From Hormiphora californensis (taxonomy: Eukaryota; Ctenophora; Tentaculata; Cydippida; Pleurobrachiidae): 64,000 bases of DNA. The notes below the pieces were generated by a model that saw only the letters and a program-made list of their open reading frames with translations, was not told where the DNA came from and made no database searches. This document shows, piece by piece, positions 43,401 through 52,979 of the stretch. The stretch spans positions 6,090,179 to 6,154,178 of the forward strand of contig CM035359.1 of assembly GCA_020137815.1 (NCBI GenBank), in the 5' to 3' direction. Within the stretch, counting starts at the first letter, position 1, and each line of letters starts with the position of its first letter. The position numbers and the translations under genes are program-made.

Positions 43401-46400
43401 GTTAGTCTGTTCTGTGAGGTGCAGAAAGTGGGAGGGAACACAGGATACAGTTACGAGTGGCACAAGTTTGATGATCTAACCGTTGTCATGGTGAGTGATG
43501 TCAGAGCATCATGGTCTGATAGCCAGGCCGCCTGATCCTATATTCTCATTTCTTTCAACCGCGGTCAGAGCATTGGCCTGACAGTGGTAGCTTTTATAGG
43601 TGATGTGTTGCTTAGTCCGATGCAGTGATTCAGGTCCATTCAGTGGACCTTTCATTTTCACACATCATTAGTTACCCTGTTTACCAATATTTCTCCAGTC
43701 TCCCCTCCCTAACATCTCCTCCCCTGTCCCTCAGTCGGAAAGTACCTTGATATCAGGAGCAGTAGAGCCCGTCCTCCAGATGGTGTCAGTTGAAGCGTAC
43801 CAGGCTGGGTACTACCAGTGTAAAGCAGGGATAGTGGGAACAAACCACACTATTATCAGCAACAGTGGACAACTGATCGTAAGTTGTGCTCTCTCCTAGT
43901 TAAAGTAACAATCTTACTTCGCTCTCTCCTAGTTAAAGTAACGATCTCACTTCTCTCTCTCCTAGTTAAAGTAACGATCTTACTTCGCTCTCTCCTAGTT
44001 CAAGTAACGATCTTACTTCGCTCTCTCCTAGTTAAAGTAACGATCTTACTTCGCTCTCTCCTAGTTAAAGTAACGATCTTACTTCGCTCTCTCCTAGTTA
44101 AAGTAACGATCTTACTTCGCTCTCTCCTAGTTAAAGTAACGATCTTACTTCTCTCTCCCCTAGTTAAAGTAACGATCTTACTTCGCTCTCTCCTAGTTAA
44201 AGTAACGATCTTACTTCGCTCTCTCCTAGTTCAAGTAACGATCTTACTTCTCTCTCCCCTAGTTAAAGTAACGATCTTACTTCGCTCTCTCCTAGTTAAA
44301 GTAACGATCTTACTTCGCTCTCTCCTAGTTAAAGTAACGATCTTTCCTAGCACCCACTAACCCCATTCTCACCCCAGGTTGAACACTTTGATTTCAACTC
44401 TAAGAGCGACTTTAAAAGTTCCCAAAAGAAAGTTCAGAAGAACATGAACTATGTTGCACTAGCATGCGATATTCCCGCTGCATACCCTGAGCCTGAAATC
44501 AGCTGGTAAGTGTGGGAACTTTTATTGCAATTATTTGATCAAAACTGGGAATGTCCTCGGTGACTCAGTGAGCCTTTTGCGAAGTGTAATTCCTCACATC
44601 TCCGGTTCCTGTTGAAACTTAATAAAGTGTTCGTCACCAGGTATAAAGGCTGGGCTGAACCCTTTGAAAAAGTGGTTGATTTTGAGAAGGCTTTTGTGCT
44701 TCCATCAGACAGTGATAGAGATTTTGGGTCTTCAATTATCAAAAAAGGATCTCTTGTAATTATGTAAGTAAACAAAATCACCTTGAATCTTAATTCATTT
44801 ATCCCAATTTCACCTTGAATCGAGATTAAATAATTCCGTTAACAACCAATAACCATACATTACAGAAGTCCAAACTTCCCTTTATAGGTACGTTGATCAG
44901 TCAGACGTCAGTAAATACACATGTAAAGCAGAGTACAAGGGAGAAAAGTACCTTCTTGCTGAATGGACCGTCAGACTTGATGTGAGTTAGTTAATGTAAC
45001 AATCTCTCTTTTTCTCTCACCCTAGTTAATATAACAATCTTTCTTTCTCTCTTTAGTAACCCCAACAATCTCACTAACCATGACTCTCTATCCACAGGGT
45101 GAGGTACAAACATCACCAACAATCAGTGCCCAGTTTGTCATCCACACCAACGCTGAGGCAGTCGAGGGAGACTCAGCCACTTTCTACTGTTCTGGGATCG
45201 GGAAACCACCCCCTAGTATAACATGGAAGAAAGCTGATGGTAGTAGGATCGAGACGAGTGAGAAATACCAGTTGCAGGACCATAAGAGGAGGTTGTTGGT
45301 TACCAATGTAGATGAGCTAGATGTCGGACAATACTACTGTAACATCAAAGTAGAGTAAGTGACAAGCAATCTAACAGACAAACTAAAACCCAAGAATTCC
45401 AAAGAACTGACAAACAAACTGTATCCCAATATCTACAACTCTAACCCCCACCCACTAGACATCCCTACCTCCCCAGGGGAATGATGGAACGGTCCCAGAT
45501 CAAATACCTCAGCATGCTACCTGGTACAAATGAGATAAAGTTTGTAGCTACTCCTAAACCCCATCTTATCTACACCAACTGGTACCCTCAGTTTACCCTA
45601 CAGTGTGCCATCGACTACAGCCCGTGAGTTAATTGGTGTATTGGTTTTGTGAATTGGTATATGTTTCACACACGCAGCTAAATATAGGTCACTAGTGATG
45701 ACCGAGAACTGAAAGTTTGGGACGTGAAACTTTTCTAGTTTCCAAGTCCACAATAATGGAACATGATACTGTTCTAGTTTTAAAGTCTAAACTAAAAGAT
45801 AGCGAATAAATAACGGTAACTATTATACCCCCTCCCCTCCCCTCCCCTCAGTTTCATGAAGAGTGACGGTACAAAGAAACCAGTGTTGTACTGGTTGAAG
45901 GATGGGAGACAGCTGGCCATATCTAAACGAATGGAACGACAGATCAAAGAGAATAGTGAGACCAAGACATTGGAGAGTACCATTGATATTGTTACACCTA
46001 ATGAGAGTGATTTGGGTGAGTTAATATATGGAAATGGGTTTGTTTTTTACATATTCTAACCAGTAACCCTCACTAACCTGTGTATTTTTTCAGGTGTTTA
46101 CCAGTGCATGGCTAGGCAACCCTCAATAACGTGTATTTTTTTCAGGTGTTTACCAGTGCATGGCTAAGAACGAGGAAATGATAAGACAGGCTACATCAGC
46201 AGTTAACATCAGAGTCAAGTCACCTGAGTATAACAACACTAATGCAGGGTCACCCGTTTATGATGTTGTTACCATTGATTTAAAGGTACAGTCGGACCTC
46301 GATTTACCGGGCCCGATATACCGGACCCCGATATAGTTATACCGGAACCCCAATTTACCGGGAAATACCCTTTCGCCCAAGCATCCCAGTAAATCGGGGT

Positions 46401-47889
46401 TCGACTTTAGCTATCATGATTTGTGGCCTTTTATTTACATTTTTTAACAAATTCTAGGATTTATAATGCCCTACGTCATTGTACATCGTTGATCAATTAA
46501 TTGATTTGTTAACTATGTAATTAACTCCCCCTCCTCTCCGACAGGTAGATGAAGCTGAAGAATACTGTAAATCATGGGACCCCAGTGGGCACCTTGTCTC
46601 TCTAATGAGCAAGAAGGAAGTAGAGGTTGTTACAAAACTTCTCAAAAAAGAGGGTAAGAGTTGTTGTCCGTTATTCAGTGAGAGAGGGTCGAGCATTGCT
46701 CGACGAGCAAGGGTAAAAGACTCTCGATTTCAAAGAAGGGGTTGTCAACATATTGAGGGGATGGTAACAGTTTCCCCTCCCCCTTGTGAGTCTACGGTTG
46801 AAAATAACCCGGTTTATTAATTACCAGGAATTGAGAAGTCCTGGATAGGTTTGAATAGTGAACAGAGTTTGGGAGATTGGAGGTGGACTCAGGGCGCGGA
46901 CGATTCCCAGACATTCAGTTATTGGTACAGTGGTAAGTAGTGTCGAAACTTGATGGTGCACGTTCAGCTCCAAATCCCGATAATTCTTGTCTCATGGCCT
47001 CATGCGTTACAGTCATGAAGTATGACACAATGTCAAGATGATTCCCTTTTTTCCTTATTATCCTAACAATGATATAGCCCTATTTACAGACAGTCCAGAT
47101 AACCTGTACGGGAGGGAGGAGTACGCCATCATGGACACCACACTAGGGGGACGGTGGTTGGATGTCCAGAAGAAAGAGGCACACCCTTTTGTGTGCAAAC
47201 GATATAATAACAAGTGCCCTAGGTTGGTTGCAGAATTATATTTCAAGATTTTCATTAGCTGTAACTTTCCCTTCCGTCTTGTCTCGACTACTTAGCTGCC
47301 TAACATTCCGTTCAGACTTGCGGCGTCCCTGGTTTCATGCGCATTGCTCTTCTATATTCCAAAAGAACTCCTTATAATTTATCCTTACAACATCTCCCTG
47401 TCCAGTATTCTAACCCCCATCTCTCTCCCTGTAAAGTATTCCAACCCCCATCTCTCCTTCCCAGTATTCGTGAATACTACGAGGGAAAACTGGAACCTCT
47501 GAATCGAGTGGAGAATAAGGGAACAGAGTATGGAGTGGGAGAGACAATTACAGTCACATGCCGCGACAGAACGGTAAATATCATGTTTTTCTTGTTGTTT
47601 TTCTGGATGATAATCCTCTCTTCGCGGGCTTCATTTGCTGTGCTTCGCGTGGCTGGATGGTTTATCAGCCCACTTGACTGTGGCGGCTAATCCTAGAACT
47701 ATATTTTCAAGTTGCATGATCTATTTCTCTCTCTCCTCTCAGGTGCCGCTTAAAGAAATCCTAACGTGTACCCAAAGTGGGGACTACTCTCCAAAAGACG
47801 CCTTCGCCTGTCCCCTCTACAGCTCAACCCTCTCCTTTACCCCCTCTTTAGTGACACTTCTCTTAGCCCTAATAATGAGGGTTTTATAG
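40479..47889 (+). CDS. Secreted/GPI-anchored Ig4-C-type lectin-Sushi protein, 15 exons, 692 aa
   Basis: Exons: 40479-40605, 43339-43490, 43735-43878, 44378-44505, 44641-44763, 44888-44981, 45098-45354, 45477-45623, 45852-46015, 46146-46285, 46545-46653, 46828-46932, 47090-47222, 47465-47573, 47743-47889 (TAG). All GT-AG, all phases compatible; sum 2,079 bases. Residues 1-16 are a signal peptide (MISLLTLLGVVTMVIC). Four Ig-like domains follow: 43-141 (LFCEV, YEWHK, GYYQC), 142-256 (LACD, SWYK, KYTCK), 257-342 (FYCSG, ITWKK, DVGQYYC; I-set-like) and 343-about 468 (LQCAI, LYWLKDG, GVYQC). A C-type lectin domain at about 490-605 has EYCKSW, GHLVSLM, SWIGLN, WRW, SPDN, RWLDV and FVCKR; only the outer disulfide pair is present, and the Ca-binding triplets are altered (SPD, WLD). 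A Sushi/CCP domain at about 606-670 has four Cys. The end, TPSLVTLLLALIMRVL, is hydrophobic with no cytoplasmic tail, as in GPI signals. Likely a cell-surface recognition or adhesion protein; ligand unknown. No family member with this exact domain order comes to mind. Confidence 0.85.
40783..40865. mobile_element. 83-bp pogo-like MITE with TA duplication
   Basis: The ends CAGTCGGACCCCGATTTAG and its complement are perfect inverted repeats, flanked by TA at 40781-40782 and 40866-40867. CCCCGATTTAGTGGCA is also repeated internally. It lies in intron 1 of the lectin gene. Confidence 0.85.
41727..42745. repeat. 63-bp minisatellite, interrupted by an insertion
   Basis: Units containing GCGAGAAATTTCCCCGAATC and CTTACCGAGAAAATTTTCTC repeat about three times in 41,727-41,947 and about four times in 42,481-42,740, in the same orientation on both sides of the fold-back element. 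A 63-base unit (21 codons) explains the repetitive open frames on both strands. Confidence 0.85.
41948..42480. mobile_element. Young fold-back element with 160-bp inverted arms
   Basis: Arms 41948-42107 and 42321-42480 start CCCCCATAGGAATTTCGCGC and are virtually identical; both encode the same 41-residue open stretch in opposite directions. The element splits a minisatellite unit: GAGAAAATT on the left and TTTTCTCG on the right against GAGAAAATTTTCTCG in intact units, giving a 2-bp TT duplication. The 213-bp middle is non-coding. Confidence 0.82.
43500..43582. repeat. Dispersed short repeat (second copy)
   Basis: It begins GTCAGAGCAT, has a middle close to that of the 17,544-17,616 copy (TATTCTCATTTCT), and ends with a perfect GTCAGAGCATTGGCCTGAC at 43564-43582. 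It starts ten bases into intron 2 of the lectin gene. Confidence 0.65.
43882..44350. repeat. 33-bp intronic minisatellite made of splice-acceptor-like units
   Basis: About fourteen copies of a 33-base unit, TCTCTCCTAGTTAAAGTAAC followed by GATCTTACTTCGC, fill intron 3 of the lectin gene. Each unit has a pyrimidine tract plus TAG, so each resembles a 3' splice site. As 33 is a multiple of three, a meaningless 158-residue frame repeats LLVKVTILLRS. Two degenerate related units lie in intron 6 (about 44,990-45,060). Confidence 0.92.
46065..46166 (+). repeat. 52-bp tandem duplication of the exon 10 splice acceptor
   Basis: AACCCTCA...TTTTTTCAG plus the first 21 exon bases (GTGTTTACCAGTGCATGGCT) occur twice, with acceptors ending at 46093 and 46145. 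Only the second keeps the lectin-gene frame; the first would reach a stop (TAA) within about 25 codons. Confidence 0.88.
46289..46407. mobile_element. 119-bp pogo-like MITE starting inside the exon 10 donor
   Basis: CAGTCGGACCTCGATTTACC at the left is mirrored by AAATCGGGGTTCGACT at the right, with TA at 46287-46288 and 46408-46409. The left TA is the second and third base of the intron 10 donor GTACAG. Same family type as 40,783-40,865. Confidence 0.8.
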
Positions 47890-48098
47890 GGGACCACACC
47901 CACACTATCTAGTTACACTTACACAGGATCACCCGTTACAAGAGTCCTGAATCACAGAATATCAGAATCACAGAGACTAGAAGGCCCCCGGTTCCGATCC
48001 GGAGTCTGTGAGGGTGATCTTGGTATTGACAGTTCTCAGATGATTAGCGTGTTGAATTTTGTTGGTGGGGGAATTTCAATGACTCTATTATATTTGTA

Positions 48099-48173
48099 CA
48101 GGGTGTTTTGAAAAGGAGGGACCATACCAAGACCGTTGTGTCTCAAATGGTCCACTTTTCTGTTGCCACCCTG
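48099..48173. mobile_element. 75-bp mariner-like MITE
   Basis: The ends CAGGGTG...CACCCTG are flanked by TA (48097-48098 and 48174-48175), and the inversion continues with a GGACCAT segment. Mariner elements often have CAGGGTG ends. It lies about 200 bases past the lectin gene stop. Confidence 0.65.
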
Positions 48174-48899
48174 TATATTTCTCACCAATTTCTCAGCCGA
48201 GTTTTATATTGAAAGTTTTTAACGTTATCTCGCGTACTTTTTTGTGAAATGTGTTACTTGAGTTCTAGTGCTCACTCTGCAGCAGTTACCTGCAGCAATA
48301 TTAGCAGTAATCTGTCTCCAGTTATTACAGAGATCAGGTATATGTTCGCAAAAGGCAAGCTTCCCCTCGTCCGACCCGAAGTTGGAATCATATGGGTTTA
48401 GTTTGTCGAACCGGCAAGTTGCTAACATGTTTCAAATCTTCACTACTTCTCAAATGATCCCATACTTTCAGTCTAATCCCAAAATCCTATTAAAAATAGA
48501 GACAAAAATAACGGCACCAAACTGTGAAATGCCCTTGCATTAGTGCGAGTAGAATAAAATCAATTTTCTATCTAAAGGCCGAGTTTATAGCAAGAAAGGA
48601 CTATTTTACAACGAATTCTCTGGTTAGTATGGTAACCAACTCCGTTGTCATGGTAAATCAATCGAACTCTATCGAGTTCTATCGCCAGCAACTGGATGAA
48701 AATTTATCCATTTCATTATGCACAATGCACAGGCTTTGGTTACGAAGTTACCCCTTGCCAGCGTGTGCACGCAAAGGTCGCCCGGCGACAGAGTGTGAGG
48801 TGTCTTCGATACCAAGCACAGGCTTGTGTAACAAAAAGGGGCGTTTTTATAGCTTATTGTTCATCATAACCTGAAATAAATAATTTTCATTACTTTCAC

Positions 48900-49740
48900 A
48901 AAGGCTCAAAGTTTGAATATCAAATTTACCAAAACTGTGCAGGGGCAAATTGGTGCAGGGGCAAAAGTTTTAATTGATTATAATTAATTAATTAATTAGA
49001 AAATCAAAAATCCGGCTCCGTTATGACTCGTAGTTATACTACTAGAACATACATGCAAAGTTTCATTTCGAAATTTCAAACGGTGTGGCCACAGTTTGAA
49101 TATCAAAGTTGCAAAAAATGTGCATGGGCAAACAAAATGGTGCAAGGGCACATGTTCAGGGGAAATTTGCACAAATTGTGCAGGGGCAAATTTTAATTAA
49201 TTTGCCTATAATTAATTACCTAATTGATATATTAATCATACGGCTCTTCTAGTACTCGTAGTTATGCTACTAGAACATGCATAGAAAGTTTCGTGTCAAA
49301 ATATTAAACGGTGTGGACACAGTTCGATCATAAAATTGGTGCAAGCCCTTGCACCATTTGCCCTTGCACATTGCCTACCCCTGCACCAAATTCCATTTTT
49401 TGCACGGCTCTAACTAACTAATTAATTAATTTTGACTATTCCCACTTTTCGAACATCATCTTTTATGATTGAAGAACATTCCTACAAAGTTTCAAGTCGA
49501 TATTTTAAGCAGAACGGAAAATAGAATTTGGTGCAGGGGCGCGGTGCAAGGGACAGAACACGCAATGTGCAGGGGCACGGTGCCCTTGCACCGTTTTTAA
49601 TTACCTATAATTAATTAATTAATTAAAAATTCAAAAATCCGCCAACGTCATGACACAAAGGAATATGTACTACAAGAACATGCCTACAAAATTTCAAGTC
49701 GATATCTCAAACGGTGTGGCCACAATCGTTGACATGTTTT
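48900..49740. repeat. Tandem repeat, ~180-230-bp units, four to five copies
   Basis: Recurrent blocks in order: TGCAGGGGCAAA, AATTAATTAATTA, AAAATCAAAAATCCG, a CTAGAACATGC-like piece, AAGTTTCA, CAAACGGTGTGGCCACA. Units begin near 48,905, 49,090, 49,318 and 49,515. The inverse piece GCCCTTGCACC also appears. A ~20-base poly-C run follows at about 49,743. No coding frame spans it. Confidence 0.75.
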
Positions 49741-49799
49741 TTGCCCCCCCCCCCCCCCCCCCAAAAAAGACCTTTCTTTGTTCTTAATAGGGCCGGCAT

Positions 49800-51540
49800 T
49801 TTTGGGTTTTTGTGCAGGGGCAAAAAATTTTTTTTCTTTTTTTCGTTTTTTGCTGTTTTCTTCGGGTCGGAGGTGCCTGCCGGCACCTAAATTCAATGGG
49901 TAGGGAAATAAAACCGTTTTATGACGATCCAGCTCGATCAGTTTTTGGTACGTGTTTTGTGTGTAACAGCCGAGAGAGTTAGTAAATTTTGACAGACCGA
50001 TATATGGCATTTTGTAAACGAGAAGTTTTGAAGCGATCAGAATAATTTTGCACATCGACGTGAGGGCAATGAGTGAGTTTAATAAAAAAAGAAAATGGTC
50101 AACCAAAAGATGTGTGTGAGTATCAACAAAATGCCTGGCTGTATGTAAATAGTATATTACTAAGTTATTATATCATTTGGACATTTGTTTAAAAGAAATG
50201 TGTTTAAGATTTCGTTTAATATCTTGGCTTAGTCAAGGGGTTGAACAAAACAAATCTTGGCGGGGTTTATGAGCTGTGCCAGAATCATGGAAAGACAAGT
50301 TCCATTGTGTTTCATGGGCTTTGCTCTAAATGCAAATTCTATCGGTGAAACGATCTATGTCTCTTCTGAAAACAACATCTCCTGTGGCCCTTGTCAGCGG
50401 TGGCGGGAACCGTGGGAATTTTCTGCGCGTTCTGCGCCGTTAACCCATACCTGGTGTTGTCGCGCGCTACGCAAATGTAGCAATTGGTTCCCATTTCGGA
50501 GGTGAATGGCCCATAAAACCGCTCTTTGCGGGTTGTGGATGGGTTGATGATGCTATGGGTAAATGATAACGATCGATCAGCTCAATAACTGCCATCGATT
50601 CAGGGTGATTCAGGCAGACAACGTGTCCATTATACCTCTACAGAGAGCCACTTAAGCTCATTGTTAGGGCGTGTGCAGCGACTATTAGCAGTCCTGTGTT
50701 TTTCAGTTTAGGTGATCGTTCAGAGAATTATGAAATTTTCTGACGACTGTCACAAAGTTCCTGCGAAGAATATATCAAAGCTTGTTGAAGACTAATCAAT
50801 TCTCTCCAAAAAACATAATCGTTAACTGCATATTCTCTAGGACAACTGTTTCTTTTAACACCATCACCTGGTCCCTGCCTTGCTCCCCCCCTCTCTCCAC
50901 GTCCCCTGCACTCCCGGTTTGAACAAAACACAATTTCTGAAATCATAGTCATTTTCTGAGTGTTAACAAAACTTCATAAATTTCATGAATGTTTTTTTTC
51001 AATATTACAAACTGTTTTCTACACCATGTTTCAATTTTAAAACTCCCTTCACATGTTCCTGTTTCTGAATCACGTGTTATAGTATTGAATCATCAGAATC
51101 TGATAATATCCCACGAAACTATCGTTGATGGATTCCCGAGAGAGAAATTCGACAGAAATGATGCAATTGCTGAACCTCTTGTTTCGAGTTCTTAGTTTTT
51201 CTTTTCTGTTGTGCACTTTCTTCGCGATTAATCGCTCTCCCAATCTCTCTTTCTGTATCTTTCTGTTTTTCTGTCTCTCTATCTCTTTCCAGCTCTATAT
51301 ATCTTTCTCTCTTTCCCTCTTTCTATCTTGTTTGTTTGTTTGTCTTCTGCTCTGGGGGTGCCCCGAAATGCGGGGGCCGCCCCGAGCACGCTTATTAGGC
51401 CCCCAGCACCCCACCACTCCGCCGTAGCAAGCCACCCCCCCAAATCAGTTTTGCGGGCTGTTCTTCAGACCCCAGGAAAACCGGCAACCCACCTTGATCT
51501 GAGTCGCCTCCCGATTCGTGCTCCCCCACGTAAAACCCTT
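49800..51540. other. Unassigned stretch after the tandem repeat
   Basis: Frames here are short and match no family; 51,240-51,340 is CT-rich. Confidence 0.35.
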
Positions 51541-52270
51541 TTTTAAAAAAAAAAAGTATGAACAAAACAAAAACCCTCCCCCTTCCCCTCCTTTCCCCCG
51601 GAAAATTTTGGAAAACCGAGAAGAGAGAAAAAAATAAAGAGAAGAGAAGAAAGAGGGAAAAAAAGAAAAGGGGGGGGGGGGGGGGGGTCTCTCTGTTTTT
51701 CTCCCTCCCCTCTCTCCCGCCCCCCCTTCCTCCCCTCCTTCTTTTTTTTCTCCCCGGGGCCCCCCCCCCCTTCCCCTTTTCCCCGCCCCTCCCCCGGGTA
51801 AAACCCCGGGGGGGGAAAAACCCCCAACATTTTCCCCCCAAATTTGGCCTGTTTCCCCTGGGCCGTACCCCCTGCCCCTTTAAATTACCCCCCCCCGGGG
51901 GGTTTTCCCCCCCGGGCTTGTGGGGGGTTTTTAAAAGGATTTCCCCCCCCCTCCCCCCCCCCTCTTTTCCCCCTCCCTTTTTTTGGCTTTTTTTTTTTGG
52001 GTTGGGGGAAAGGTCTCTCCAAACCCCCGGGAACCCCCCCTTTTTTAAAAGGGGGAAAAAAAAAACCCCAAGGAGGGGGTGGGGGGTTTTTGGGGGACTT
52101 TTTTTAAAAAGTAATGATTTTCCTTTTCTTTTCCCCTCCCCCCTCCCCCCCCAAAAAAAAACCCTTTCCCCTTTTGGGGTTTAAATTTTTTTCCCCCCTA
52201 CTTTTTTTCCCTTTTTTTTCCCCCCCCCCCCTTTTAAAAAAATTTCATTCCCCCTTTTTTTCCCCCCATA
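51540..52270. other. Low-quality homopolymer-inflated block
   Basis: Runs of C, G, T and A of 4-15 bases around a GA/CT core (51,620-51,760), then garbled GA/CT-like sequence to about 52,540. Frames rich in Pro, Gly, Lys and Phe are artefacts. Confidence 0.8.
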
Positions 52271-52979
52271 CTGATAATATATATGTAGATAGAGAAAAGA
52301 TATAGAGATCTAGAGAGTAGAGATCAAGCTGATCAGACGATATATCGCTCGACAGCTGCGGCTATCTCGCTCTGACTTTCTGCTCTGTTATAGTGCTGCT
52401 CGCCTCGCGCGCTCTCTCTCGCGCTGCGCGCGCTGATCTCTCACTACTCGCTTTGCTAGCGCTTGCTACGGTCCGCGCGCGTGCTCTCTCGCGCGACTCT
52501 CTACGCTCTCGTTTTTCTGCGCTCGCCTCCTCCCCCCGCGTTCTAAAACCGGAAAGGGAAGACCCCGAACGATCTCTCTCTCGCAACTTGTGTCTTCTGT
52601 GGACCATGGTCACGTGAGCGCGTGACCCACGTGAACCCCCCCCCCCCCCATGCAAATATCACGTTGACCACTATCATTCTAGGGGGAACCCTGTTCGGGG
52701 CATATCGGGCGATTAAGTGCTCCCGCGATTGGTAGCGCACCTCCACCCCTCCTTCTCTCACCGGGGAACCAGCTTGCTAGCTTACCGTCTCGCCTGATAT
52801 CACTGCCGCTCTTCGGTATTTTTTCGTTAGTGGAGGGTAAAAGGTCTATAGCAATGCCAAATCTCCTCTCTTGGGAGATCTCCTCTCTCTCCCTCTTCGC
52901 CACCGATACCAACACCCCGGAGAGATGAGCTGGGGCTTGCGGGTTTTAGGACTTTTGTGATCATGCTAGCTGATCTCTC

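Noticed and set aside
43884-44360. 158-residue repeat protein or CRISPR-like array
   Set aside because: The 33-bp units are directly adjacent with no unique spacers, so it is not CRISPR. The open frame follows from a unit length divisible by three and lies in an intron.
47985-48010. tRNA-like T-arm GGTTCCGATCC
   Set aside because: It departs from the B-box consensus, and I could find no matching acceptor, D-arm or anticodon arm.
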